Counted from the stretch's first letter, positions 54,374 to 63,943 are shown. The stretch is 64,000 nucleotides of DNA from Algibacillus agarilyticus (GCF_003286125.1 NZ_QMED01000004.1:248001-312000); one strand, 5' to 3'. Numbers and translations: made by a program. The notes: a model not told the origin generated them from the letters alone.

Positions 54374-54665
54374 TGAAGACGAAGGCATTAACCCTGCGCT
54401 TTCGGTGGTGAATTTGGTAGACGTATTTTTAGTGCTGGTTGCCGCATTACTCATTGCCATAGCACAAAACCCGCTTAACCCCTTTATGGCTGAAGATGTC
54501 ACCGTGATCAAAAATGAAGGTAAAGACAACATGGAAATTATTGTCAAAAAAGGCAATAAAATTGAAAGCTTTAAAAGCCAAGGACAAACCGGCAGTGGCT
54601 CGGGTAAAAAAGCCGGAACTGCCTATGAAATGACAGACGGTTCAATCATCTACGTAGCTGAATAA
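54360..54665 (+). CDS. DUF2149 protein (ExbD-like partner)
   Basis: This 101-residue protein starts at the ATG at 54360, inside the last 14 bases of the ExbB-like gene, so translation is coupled. It has DEDEGINPALSVVNLVDVFLVLVAALLIAIAQNPLNPF, the DUF2149 core: a single N-terminal TM with an Asp (VNLVDVFLVL) placed like the proton-carrying Asp of ExbD/TolR. A periplasmic part of about 55 residues follows, ending ITDGSIIYVAE-like. DUF2149 proteins are typically found beside MotA/TolQ/ExbB and CobN-type genes. The longer open frame extending upstream from 54288 is not needed. Confidence 0.88.
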   Translation: MKLLDEDEGINPALSVVNLVDVFLVLVAALLIAIAQNPLNPFMAEDVTVIKNEGKDNMEIIVKKGNKIESFKSQGQTGSGSGKKAGTAYEMTDGSIIYVAE

Positions 54666-54743
54666 AAGCGCTAACAATGTTACTTAACACCCCTACGGGC
54701 TTAAAAAATCACATGATTAAATGTATAGGTTATTAAACTCAAA

Positions 54744-57700
54744 ATGAAACTATTTTTAACGGTCATCGCTTGGCTAAGTATTAGCTTCTCAAGCACTTTG
54801 ATGGCAGAAACCTCACCAGACTCACAACATAACAAGATTCTTTTTGTGAGTGCCGCACACTCCAATAAAGCCAAAGTAAAACTTTTAAAAGAAGTCGCGA
54901 GCACACCACCGTCAGAAGGTACTCAACTACGCTTTAACGTTGAGCAAAAATCAGCCAAAGCGCTAAAAGATATAGCAAAAGCAGAAACGTTATTTTCTGA
55001 GTATGATTTAGTGGTGCTTGATGCGGTTTCGAGCCGCTTTGCCAAACAAACATTTGAAGCCTACTTACCTACTATTAATAAAGTAGCGGCCGAGCATTCA
55101 ACTAAATTCATCGCACTTAATTGGCTAGAAAACCAAGCCGCGCAAAAAGGATTGTCACCAACACAGCAACAAACGTTACAAACCTACTGGAAAAATGCAG
55201 GCCGTAAAAATTTAACTAACATGTTAAATTTCATTGCATTTGACATTTTACAGCGTAAGAATACGGCAAAAGTAAAGGTTGCCGAACCCATTGTTTTTCC
55301 AACGCAAGGTATATACCACCCTGCACAACCTAATTTAATGAGTGATTCATTAACTCATTATCAAAATTGGTCGGCTCCCACTACTGGCCAAACCAAAATA
55401 GCCTTGTTAATGCAACGTGCATCGATTGAAACCGAACAAACAACCGTTATTGACCAAACGATTAAACGACTCGAAGCTAAAGGCGCTTATGTTGTACCCT
55501 TCTTTTTTGAATTAAGCCCACGCAGTGGCGACTATTCGCATTTATTACAATCAACACTTGCAAATGGTAGTAAACAAACTGAAATAGACTTAATTATCAA
55601 TTTTCGCAACATTCATTGGGCCAATAAACGCAAAACCGAATTTGAACAATTCGGTGTACCGGTTATTCAAGCGCTCACCTATTACGACGGTAACCAAAAA
55701 CACTGGGAAGCAAGCAAAGAAGGCATTTCGTCTGGCATGATGTCATTTATGTTGGTATTGCCAGAATCAGCTGGGGTTATTGATCCAACCATCGTTGCGG
55801 CAATGAACCATCGCGAAAATAAAGTCGAAATTATTGATTATCAATTAGATTTTATTATTGAGCGGGCGCTAAATTATGCCAAATTGGCCAACATGCCAAA
55901 CGCCGATAAAAAACTCACCACCCTGTTTTGGGGCGATCAAGACATGGGCGCATCATTCTTAAACGTGCCTGAAAGTTTAGGCAGTATTAGTCACCGTTTA
56001 CATGACGAAGGCTATCGTATCGACAAAGTAGATGCACAATATTTTATTGATCGGGTCGATCGTATTCTTAACCCTTTTTATCGTGATTTTGAGTTAGAAA
56101 CCTTATTAAAAGAAGATCTTGCAGAATTATTACCGCTTGATGCTTACAAAACATGGTTAGCCACCGTACCGCAAACAACCGTTAATGAAATCAACGAGCA
56201 TTGGGGTCAACCTGAAGATAACTTTATGGTGACCATTAAAAACGGCAAACATTATTTTATTATTCCACGTATTCGCAATGGTAATATGTTAATTCTTCGG
56301 CAGCCACCCCGTGGCGACAGTGCAGATAAAGAGCAAGGTTTATATCACGACACCACAGTGCCGATGAATCATTACTATCTCGCGGCTTATTTTTATGCAC
56401 GTGAATATTGGAACAGCGATGCTTTTATTCATTTAGGAACACACGGTACACATGAATATTTACCGGGTAAAGACCGAGGTTTATCTCGCTACGACGGCGC
56501 TAACTTATCAACCGGCACGTTACCGGTTATATACCCTTATATAGTTGACGATGTGGGTGAAGCCATGCAAGCTAAACGCCGAGGTAATGCCGTAACCATT
56601 GGCCACATGACCCCGCCATTTGCGGCTGCTGGCTTACAAGGCGTAACTGCCGATATGCACACCTTGGTTGATCAATATCGTCATATTGATACCGGTGGTG
56701 TAAAACAAAAAACCAAACAGCACATTATCGATTTCTGCGTTAAAGAAAACATCTGCAAAGACTTACACTATGAATTAGCCCAAATCGATGCCGATTTTGA
56801 TCACTTCTTAGATGATTTACATGCCTATTTAGAAGAACTCGCCGCGACAAACCAACCATTAGGTTTACATACTTTTGGCGAGTTGGCCGAGCAGCGTTTA
56901 ATTATTTCTACGCTGGGTCAAATGTTAGGATTTGAATTTTTAAGTGCCGCCTCTGAATTTGAAGCAGGGAATTACGAAATTGAAGATGATCACCACCATC
57001 ATGGCGACCATGAAGAACACAGTGACCACAGCGGCGATCATAAAGATGAGCACGGCCACGAGTACAAAGATGAACATACTGAAGAGCACGAGCATGACGA
57101 ACATAACGGTGACAATAAACAGGTAAAATCTCACGATGATATATCTGATGGTTTAATGCACTTTGTTAAAGAAGACCTTGAAAAAACAGCAGGCTACCAA
57201 ACTTTACGTGATTACGTGGTCAACAACGGTGACACCAGCGACTTAACTGATGAAATATTGCCTTTTATACAACAAGCGCAAATTTACTACAAAAATATCG
57301 TCGGTATTAAAGAGCTTGATCATTTTGTTGCCGCGTTAAGTGCTCAGTATATCGCCCCTAAAAATGGCGGTGATCCGATCCGAAACCCTGAATCACTCCC
57401 TACTGGTTTTAACCTAATTGGCTTTGATCCATCACGCTTACCCACCAAAGCGGCTTTTGAACAAGGCACTGAGTTGGTTGAAGAGGTTATTGCAAATTAC
57501 TACAAAAAGCATGGTCAGTATCCTGACAAATTAGCGTTTTCACTATGGTCAGTAGAAGCGATGCGTCATTACGGTGTATTAGAAAGTCAGGCACTTTATG
57601 CCATGGGTATACGTCCTAAATGGAGCCCAGATGGCCGTGTGGTTGGCACCGAAATCATTCCATACAGCGAACTTAAACGCCCCCGTGTTGATGTGGTGTT

Positions 57701-58940
57701 GTCGGCCACCGGACTATATCGTGATGCCTTCCCTAATGTGATGGAAATGTTAGCTAACGCCATTAAAGAGCTTTCGCAGTTAAAAGAAGCAAGTAACCCC
57801 ATTTGGAAAAACAGCGAACGGGTTAAAGCCGAATTGCAAGCAGAAGGTGTAGACGAAGCTGAATACTTATCGAGCATCCGTATTTTCTCTAACAACTTTG
57901 GCAATTACGGCTCAGGTGTTGATGAACCTATTATGGCAAGTGATACCTGGGAAACCGACAAGAAAATTGCAGATAACTACTTAGCCACAATGGGTAAACA
58001 TTTTGGTACAGATAAATCGCGTTGGGGTGAAGAAGTTGATAACCTTTACGCTAAACAGCTATCGGGCACGGATGTAGCGCTTTTTTCTCGCTCATCAAAC
58101 CTTTACGGCATGATCACCTCAGACGACCCGTTTGAATATTTTGGGTCTTTAGCCCTAGCCGTGCGTAATATTGATGGCAAAAGCCCTGAAATGATGATCA
58201 GTAATTTACGTAATACTAACAAGGTTAAAATGGAAATGGCGGCCGATATGTTAGCCAAAGAGCTACGTACCCGTAACTTTCACAAACGCTGGATCACCGA
58301 AATGCAAAAAGAAGGTTATAGCGGCGCCGTCACGATGGCGGGTAACTTGAATAACTTCTGGGGCTGGCAAGTGGTTGATCCTGATGTTGTGCGTGATGAC
58401 CAATGGGATGAGTTTGTTGATATATACGTAAATGATCAACTCGAAATTGGCCTTGATGAATGGTTTGAAGAGGTTAACCCAAGAGCGTTAGCGCATATGA
58501 TGGAACGCATGTTAGAAGCCGAGCGTAAAGATTATTGGACCACCGATGATGAGCGTTTAAAATCTATCGTTGAAAAATACATTGAGTTTGTAGAAAAATA
58601 TGACTTAATTGTGATGAATGATGCCGTTAGAGAGCATGCAAATGAATTAGCCAAAGGCTTTGGTTTACAAACCCTGCAACAAGCTCAAACGATGGAAGAC
58701 ATGGTCGCACAAAAGATCGAACAACAAGCTACTGCTAAGAAAAATGCCGAACAGCAAGTAGAAGGCCAAAAGTTGGAGAAACAACAAAAACAAGATGAGC
58801 AGCAAGGTGAAGACGATCACTTCATCTGGAAAGCACTCGCCGCTATGTTTTTTATTATGCTCATTGGGATGTTATGCCAGAGTAAAACACGCCAACGTAA
58901 CGCAAAAAAACAAGCATCAATAGTCCAATTATCAAAGTGA
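54744..58940 (+). CDS. hmuS: Exported membrane-anchored CobN-like chelatase (HmuS-like)
   Basis: This 1398-residue CobN-family protein has signal peptide MKLFLTVIAWLSISFSSTLMA. The body matches CobN/BchH large subunits: HLGTHGTHEYLPGKDRGLS at about 573-591, YPYIVDDVGEAMQAKRRGNAVTIGHMTPP, SLWSVEAMRHYGVLESQALYAMGIRP and RVDVVLSATGLYRDAFPNVMEML. Residues 750-800 are a His/Asp/Glu-rich insert with about 14 His in 40 residues. A Gln-rich coiled segment precedes one C-terminal TM (about 1361-1378). No ChlI/ChlD or CobS/CobT subunits are near. CobN normally inserts cobalt in the cytoplasm. This exported form, next to hmuR/hmuY, more plausibly removes metal from heme (as reported for HmuS) or handles porphyrin in the periplasm. 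Confidence 0.88.
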   Translation: MKLFLTVIAWLSISFSSTLMAETSPDSQHNKILFVSAAHSNKAKVKLLKEVASTPPSEGTQLRFNVEQKSAKALKDIAKAETLFSEYDLVVLDAVSSRFAKQTFEAYLPTINKVAAEHSTKFIALNWLENQAAQKGLSPTQQQTLQTYWKNAGRKNLTNMLNFIAFDILQRKNTAKVKVAEPIVFPTQGIYHPAQPNLMSDSLTHYQNWSAPTTGQTKIALLMQRASIETEQTTVIDQTIKRLEAKGAYVVPFFFELSPRSGDYSHLLQSTLANGSKQTEIDLIINFRNIHWANKRKTEFEQFGVPVIQALTYYDGNQKHWEASKEGISSGMMSFMLVLPESAGVIDPTIVAAMNHRENKVEIIDYQLDFIIERALNYAKLANMPNADKKLTTLFWGDQDMGASFLNVPESLGSISHRLHDEGYRIDKVDAQYFIDRVDRILNPFYRDFELETLLKEDLAELLPLDAYKTWLATVPQTTVNEINEHWGQPEDNFMVTIKNGKHYFIIPRIRNGNMLILRQPPRGDSADKEQGLYHDTTVPMNHYYLAAYFYAREYWNSDAFIHLGTHGTHEYLPGKDRGLSRYDGANLSTGTLPVIYPYIVDDVGEAMQAKRRGNAVTIGHMTPPFAAAGLQGVTADMHTLVDQYRHIDTGGVKQKTKQHIIDFCVKENICKDLHYELAQIDADFDHFLDDLHAYLEELAATNQPLGLHTFGELAEQRLIISTLGQMLGFEFLSAASEFEAGNYEIEDDHHHHGDHEEHSDHSGDHKDEHGHEYKDEHTEEHEHDEHNGDNKQVKSHDDISDGLMHFVKEDLEKTAGYQTLRDYVVNNGDTSDLTDEILPFIQQAQIYYKNIVGIKELDHFVAALSAQYIAPKNGGDPIRNPESLPTGFNLIGFDPSRLPTKAAFEQGTELVEEVIANYYKKHGQYPDKLAFSLWSVEAMRHYGVLESQALYAMGIRPKWSPDGRVVGTEIIPYSELKRPRVDVVLSATGLYRDAFPNVMEMLANAIKELSQLKEASNPIWKNSERVKAELQAEGVDEAEYLSSIRIFSNNFGNYGSGVDEPIMASDTWETDKKIADNYLATMGKHFGTDKSRWGEEVDNLYAKQLSGTDVALFSRSSNLYGMITSDDPFEYFGSLALAVRNIDGKSPEMMISNLRNTNKVKMEMAADMLAKELRTRNFHKRWITEMQKEGYSGAVTMAGNLNNFWGWQVVDPDVVRDDQWDEFVDIYVNDQLEIGLDEWFEEVNPRALAHMMERMLEAERKDYWTTDDERLKSIVEKYIEFVEKYDLIVMNDAVREHANELAKGFGLQTLQQAQTMEDMVAQKIEQQATAKKNAEQQVEGQKLEKQQKQDEQQGEDDHFIWKALAAMFFIMLIGMLCQSKTRQRNAKKQASIVQLSK

Positions 58941-59307
58941 TAAAAGTTATTCTATTAAGCTAAAACAAGCCTTGTGTTGTGGTTGAAAGTTCAGTTAATT
59001 CAGCCACAACAGTCCCATCCAACGACTTCTGCGAGCATGACTTGTTCAACACTTAGATGATTTGTCGGCTGCGCGACATTAAACAAGTCTGTTTCAAAAT
59101 CGTTGCCTAATACCCTCACGCCAAGATTTATATTGAAAGTCGTGTTGGACACGGCATCGTTAACACCCATGAGGCATGTTTGACCTAATAATCGCCATAA
59201 CGGGTTAAATTTTAACAGTGACAACTATCCTGCCAGAGCGGGTTATTGAAGCACAACAAAATCAAGGCTAATGCCCTCTATGCCTTTGCTGGCTTTTAAA
59301 CCAATTT
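58941..59307. other. Intergenic region, no recognised gene
   Basis: This is about 370 bases. A minus-strand open frame at 59000-59224 (74 codons) has no family character or ribosome-binding site that I can support. A 20-base segment (GTGTTGGACACGGCATCGTT, 59142-59161) recurs with one deletion at 59733-59751, on the other side of the small membrane protein gene. Confidence 0.4.
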
Positions 59308-59670
59308 TTATGAAATACAGTTCATAAATTTATAAGTGCAAAGACTAATTATGAAAATAGCCAAAAACAAAAGTAAAAAGCTGATAAAAACAGCTCCAAC
59401 TCCAATATCAAACGTTAAATATAAAGCTCCACTTAAAACAATAGAAGTTAAAAAATTAGGAATAAAGACACAAACTAAAAATTGCGTAACACCTTCACTT
59501 TTATATTTATCAAAACACCCTAAATATGTGAAAGCGATAATGATTGGAATGACAACTGAAAGGTCTATTTCCCATCCAAATGTAAAAAATAAGACCCAAG
59601 TACCAAAAGCTCCAATCAAAAAATGTAATAAGCCATAAAGGCTACTTGCATATATTTGCTTTAGTTGCAT
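59308..59670 (-). CDS. Small four-TM membrane protein, unknown function
   Basis: This 120-residue hydrophobic protein has about four TM segments: SLYGLLHFLIGAFGTWVLFFTFG, LSVVIPIIIAFTYLGCF, FLVCVFIPNFLTSIVLSGALYL and FISFLLLFLAIFIISLCTY. The short charged loop DKYKSEGVTQ lies between the second and third. I recognise no family. A G-run of seven just upstream of the ATG (59679-59685 on the plus strand as C) forms the ribosome-binding site. It is flanked by non-coding sequence on both sides and may be a recent arrival. Confidence 0.6.
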   Translation of the reverse strand: MQLKQIYASSLYGLLHFLIGAFGTWVLFFTFGWEIDLSVVIPIIIAFTYLGCFDKYKSEGVTQFLVCVFIPNFLTSIVLSGALYLTFDIGVGAVFISFLLLFLAIFIISLCTYKFMNCIS

Positions 59671-59852
59671 TTACAACTCCCCCCCAAACATAGCCCCTAA
59701 AATCAAAGCTCCATATCTCCTCATATAAAATAGTGTTGGACAGGCATCGTTTCCCCCCCCCTTCTGACTTCGTTTAATAGAGACAAGCACGCAAATTAAA
59801 CACCAGTATGCTGCTCGTATACCCAAGTCGTGTTTGATTTATACTGAATCGT
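59671..59852. promoter_or_regulatory. Leader with two C/G homopolymer runs
   Basis: Runs of seven C (59679-59685) and nine C (59753-59761) stand out in AT-rich sequence. On the minus strand the first is the G-rich ribosome-binding site of the small membrane protein. Such tracts can slip during replication. Confidence 0.5.
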
Positions 59853-60743
59853 TTAAAAAAGCTGTTTATTGTTTTTCTTACGTACTGCTTCATAAATATC
59901 TTCCATCGCGCCAATAAAAGAATTATTGCGCGACCAAAACTCGGGGTAGTCACCTTGCTTTTTAATTAATGCGGCAGATGTCATTGTTGATAATTCGCTC
60001 TGCTCAACGGCGTTCATTGTTGATTGAGAGTCTGTTGATTGCGTGTCTGTTGATTTTGTGGCTAGTTTCATTTGCCAAAATTGCGCTAAGTTAACGGTTT
60101 GCTTAGCAGGATCGGATGCATTATCGCATTCAAATACAGGGTATCGGTGCTCCGTAGTTTCTAACTCAACATTTTTGCTTACGGCAAGATGTTCAGCGAA
60201 TACTTGACCAAGCTCGGTAGCCGCTAGCGCTTTTTGTAAAGCTAGCGGCGATAAACCGCGTAACTGAAATAGCAACATGGGGTTGGTGTCTAATTGCTCG
60301 GCAATACGATAATAAACACCCGCAATATGCTTACAGGGGTTAGCATGATCAGGGCAAGAACAACTGGCATCGATATCATTAAATGATGCCGGAAGTAGAG
60401 AGTGCGGCGTAAAACCCTGTTGGATAGAATCAGGTATTTCATTCAGCATCAGCTTCGACAGCCAACCCGCATTAGCACATAAATTAGTGATAATAGTTTG
60501 CCAATCACTCGCCGAAATAGTTCTAAATTTGAGCTTAACTTGGTAATGTGGTTCTTCATATACACCATAGTATGGGTTAACATTGCCGCGGATCGTGGCA
60601 TCGATTTGATTAGCTTGCAGATCAAATTTTAGTACTCGGTTGTCTGTGCGGTACGACTTGCCGCGTTGTAACCGCCCGGCGTCAATAAACCCCTCTAACG
60701 CACTTACAAATTCTTGTCCCCACCACGTTCTTTGCTTATTCAT
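59853..60743 (-). CDS. SWIM zinc-finger protein
   Basis: This 296-residue protein has the SWIM motif CSCPDHANPCKHIAGVYY (CxC...CxH) at about residues 128-145, a zinc-binding fold that aids DNA or protein contacts. The N-terminal part (WWGQEFVSALEGFIDAGRLQRGKSYRTDNRV) is typical of bacterial SWIM proteins that pair with SNF2 ATPases. The C-terminal 80 residues are less ordered, with Ser/Thr/Gln repeats (TDTQSTDSQSTMNAVEQS). Its start lies 14 bases after the SNF2 gene stop, so the two are an operon and probably one complex acting on DNA. Confidence 0.9.
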   Translation of the reverse strand: MNKQRTWWGQEFVSALEGFIDAGRLQRGKSYRTDNRVLKFDLQANQIDATIRGNVNPYYGVYEEPHYQVKLKFRTISASDWQTIITNLCANAGWLSKLMLNEIPDSIQQGFTPHSLLPASFNDIDASCSCPDHANPCKHIAGVYYRIAEQLDTNPMLLFQLRGLSPLALQKALAATELGQVFAEHLAVSKNVELETTEHRYPVFECDNASDPAKQTVNLAQFWQMKLATKSTDTQSTDSQSTMNAVEQSELSTMTSAALIKKQGDYPEFWSRNNSFIGAMEDIYEAVRKKNNKQLF

Positions 60744-60757
60744 CGGTTCAAACTCCG

Positions 60758-63700
60758 TTACGTATTCGCTTGGCTAAGTTGGATTAATTGAATAAAGGAC
60801 TTAGGATCAAGCTGAGTAAGCCATGATTCATCACTACCAACAATCGAATCTGAGACTTTTTGCTTTTCGGTTAACATTTCATCAATCCGCTCTTCTATGG
60901 TGCCCAAAGTAATAAATTTATGCGCGAATACCGTTTTCTGTTGACCGATCCGATAAGCACGATCGGTAGCCTGATTTTCCACCGCAGGGTTCCACCAGCG
61001 GTCAAAGTGAATAACGTGATTGGCCTTGGTTAGCGTTATACCAACGCCACCCGCTTTTAACGATAATACGAAGATGCTAGGCGCGGTATTATCAGCCTGA
61101 AACTGCTCTATCATCTCTTCTCGTTTTTGCCGCGATGTACCGCCATGTAAATAATACACTTGATAACCAAATTGGCTTTTAAGCACATGGACTAACTCAC
61201 TGCATACTTCTTTAAATTGGCTAAAAATCAACATACTTTCGCGATTGTCGATCACCTCTTTGGCCATTTCAGTTAAGCGTTGCAGTTTAACCGAGCGTTC
61301 AATACTAAATTCGCTACCGTCTTGTAACACTTGCGCCGGATGATTACAGCATTGTTTTAAGCGCAATAAGGCTGATAGGTAAATACTATTAGGCGAATCG
61401 TCTTCTGATTGCGCTAAATCTTGTTTGATCTCTTCGACGATAGATTGGTAAATCGACGCCTGCTCTTTGGTTAACTCGCAATACACTTTTTGTTCAATTT
61501 TATCGGGCAGATCATGCACAATGGATTTATCCGTTTTTAAGCGCCTTAAAATAAAAGGCTCTACCAACTTTTTCAGCAGGTTAGTTTTTTGCTGATCATT
61601 ATCGCGCTGCACCGGCAATTCAAATTGTTTTTTAAACTCGGCTCTAGCACCCAAAAATCCCGGGTTAAGAAAGTTAAATATCGACCAGAGATCCAGTAAT
61701 CTATTTTCGATAGGCGTACCCGTTATTGCCAAACGCGAATCGGCTGGAATACCAAAGATGACCTTAGTTTGCGCAGAGGTTGGATTTTTAATATTTTGCG
61801 CTTCGTCAATAATAACCCGTGACCAGTGTTGGTTGGTAAACAAGGCTTTGTCTTGACGAATTAAGCCATAAGACGTAATAACAATATCGAAGTTTTGAAT
61901 AAAAGCACTAAACTCACCCTGTTGCTTACGTTTAGCCCCATGATGAATATGGGCGTTTAACGAAGGCGCAAACTTTTCGAGCTCTTTAAACCAATTACCC
62001 ACAACCGACGTCGGGGCGATTAATAAGGCAGGCGTTGACCGAGGTTGGCTAAGCAACAGCGATATCACTTGCATGGTTTTACCTAGCCCCATATCGTCTG
62101 CTAAACAAGGGTTCATACCGAGGTTTTCTAAATAAGCCAGCCAAGACAAACCTCTAACCTGGTAAGGGCGCAACGTCGCGTTTAAACTTTGCGGTTGGGT
62201 TAATAAACTCAAGCTGTCTTTGTTGGTTAAGTGTTCCAGCATGGCTTCAACATTTTCTTCGAGTTCAATGTCATAGAGGTCTTCATCTGCTGCCATTTGC
62301 AAGAGATCTTTAATTTTGCCTTGCTTGCCATCTTGACGAGAACTGTCGATCAGTTGTTGCATTTTTGCCATTTCCGCTTGGTTTATTTCAACCCAATTAC
62401 CACGGAAATACACCAACTCAGATTTGGAATCAATCAGTTGCTGCCACTCATCTGCACTAATGTCATGGTCGCCCATCGCGTACTGATAATCAAAATCCAT
62501 TAAGGTGTCTTGATCAAAATATGAATCTGGGGCGCTGCCCGCACTGCTTGACTGTGATTTGCTGGCGCGCAGTTTGGTTTTGGCACGTAAACGACCTTTA
62601 CTTGTCCACCAAGCGGGTACCATTATGTGGTAACCACAGGCATGTAATGGCCAAGCTTCTTCTTTAAGAAATTGAAACGCTTGTTGGGTGTTTAAGGTGA
62701 TGCAACTCTGTTGCATGTTTGTGCTAAATATTTGCTCAAGTGGCGGATAAAGACGGCTGGCATACCCCAATTGCAATAACAATACGCGTTCAATTGACGT
62801 GCCTAATAAGTCATTGTACAAGGTGTTGGCCAGATGTTTATTTTGCCAAAATTCGGCAAGGCTAACCCGGTAAGAAGGATCGGCTTTGGATTGCAATAAC
62901 ACTTCGATTTGCCAATCTTCACCTGCGGCTGAGCTAGCATCGACCAAACGTAATGCTAATTGAAACGCGGCCCCGAATTGATCGTAACTCAGATTATTTT
63001 GCCATAACTTCCATGTTTGCCAGATAGCATTATCCGGCTTTGCTGCTTTATCTTTTAAGTCAAGGCTCAGATTGTGATGAATAAATGTATCTTCAACTTG
63101 TTTTAAATGTTTTTGAGCAAAACTGGTACTGGCAATAACTCGATTAAGCTCGACTTCACAAAAATGACGTAACGCCGATAATGGTTTGTAACGAGTGAAC
63201 TCGCCTAGGCAAGCCGCAAAAGGCATCTGCTGAGACAAGGTTTGTAGATGGTCTTGTAACACCGATGATAAGGTTTGCCAGCCACTGGTAAATTGCGTTT
63301 TCTTACTATCTTTAAAGGCAAGCACGCTAGGAATATACTGGTCTTGTTTGATCATTTGGCTAAAAAGTTGGGCTATGTCTAACCAAAACAGGCTATCGTC
63401 TGCGAGTTGAATATCGTCAGGAAAATAATGTTGCTGAAAGCTAAGTTCCTTTAACCAAGTTAATGGTTGGGCAATCTCCAGCACATTTAAACCAAACCGT
63501 TGTAGCCCCGCACACTCATGTTGTTCTAACTCGTTGATATTAGCAATCACAGGAGAAGGAATGGCTTGGCCAACTTGATCGACAGGTAAATTAACCTTAA
63601 GTGTTGTACTGTTACCGGTAAGCTTAAGTTGCTTAGCAAACCATTGTTCTAGCTCGCTACCTATTAATTGGTAAGGATAAACAGGCTTGATTTTACATTT

Positions 63701-63805
63701 TGCGTTAGCTCGTAATGGTTTAGCACTTTCAAGCCAAGCATACATTTTGCCTGTGTTATCAAATCCGTTTGATGTTGCTTGCCAAAATAAATGGATCAGT
63801 TGCAT
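60758..63805 (-). CDS. SNF2-family ATP-dependent helicase
   Basis: This 1015-residue protein has an N-terminal SNF2-associated region (about 1-500, including a bacterial SNF2 helicase-associated segment WHACGYH..VPAWW) and an ATPase core. Walker A is CLADDMGLGKTMQVISLL near residue 568-578, motif II DEAQ (VIIDEAQNIKN) near 668, then TGTPIENRLLDLWSIFNFL. The C-terminal lobe has LYLHGGTSRQKREEMIEQFQ-like sequence and SLKAGGVGITLTKANHVIHFDRWWNPAVENQATDRAYRIGQ. It translocates on double-stranded DNA or remodels nucleoprotein. Coupled to the SWIM protein gene, it is a chromosomal pair of unknown target. Confidence 0.93.
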   Translation of the reverse strand: MQLIHLFWQATSNGFDNTGKMYAWLESAKPLRANAKCKIKPVYPYQLIGSELEQWFAKQLKLTGNSTTLKVNLPVDQVGQAIPSPVIANINELEQHECAGLQRFGLNVLEIAQPLTWLKELSFQQHYFPDDIQLADDSLFWLDIAQLFSQMIKQDQYIPSVLAFKDSKKTQFTSGWQTLSSVLQDHLQTLSQQMPFAACLGEFTRYKPLSALRHFCEVELNRVIASTSFAQKHLKQVEDTFIHHNLSLDLKDKAAKPDNAIWQTWKLWQNNLSYDQFGAAFQLALRLVDASSAAGEDWQIEVLLQSKADPSYRVSLAEFWQNKHLANTLYNDLLGTSIERVLLLQLGYASRLYPPLEQIFSTNMQQSCITLNTQQAFQFLKEEAWPLHACGYHIMVPAWWTSKGRLRAKTKLRASKSQSSSAGSAPDSYFDQDTLMDFDYQYAMGDHDISADEWQQLIDSKSELVYFRGNWVEINQAEMAKMQQLIDSSRQDGKQGKIKDLLQMAADEDLYDIELEENVEAMLEHLTNKDSLSLLTQPQSLNATLRPYQVRGLSWLAYLENLGMNPCLADDMGLGKTMQVISLLLSQPRSTPALLIAPTSVVGNWFKELEKFAPSLNAHIHHGAKRKQQGEFSAFIQNFDIVITSYGLIRQDKALFTNQHWSRVIIDEAQNIKNPTSAQTKVIFGIPADSRLAITGTPIENRLLDLWSIFNFLNPGFLGARAEFKKQFELPVQRDNDQQKTNLLKKLVEPFILRRLKTDKSIVHDLPDKIEQKVYCELTKEQASIYQSIVEEIKQDLAQSEDDSPNSIYLSALLRLKQCCNHPAQVLQDGSEFSIERSVKLQRLTEMAKEVIDNRESMLIFSQFKEVCSELVHVLKSQFGYQVYYLHGGTSRQKREEMIEQFQADNTAPSIFVLSLKAGGVGITLTKANHVIHFDRWWNPAVENQATDRAYRIGQQKTVFAHKFITLGTIEERIDEMLTEKQKVSDSIVGSDESWLTQLDPKSFIQLIQLSQANT

Positions 63806-63943
63806 AAGAAGGAGTCGGTACTGGAATAATTAGAGAGGCGATAATTTTGCCTTACCCATGCAAGTGGTGCAAATGGTATTTAAACAATATTGGGTGTTAC
63901 TTTTCGAATAAAAATATTAAGATGTTTATGTAAACATACAAAT

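Noticed and set aside
56940-57134. Antisense open frame opposite the His-rich insert
   Set aside because: Its hydrophobic composition is the complement of the His/Asp/Glu codons (GTG, ATC, CTC), so it is a shadow of the real gene.
54744-58940. Reading the CobN-like gene as part of cobalamin biosynthesis
   Set aside because: No CobS, CobT or other cob genes are near, the protein is exported and membrane-anchored, and the neighbours are heme-type uptake genes under Fur control.
59000-59224. A 74-codon minus-strand open frame
   Set aside because: No family resemblance, no convincing start signal; probably chance in non-coding sequence.
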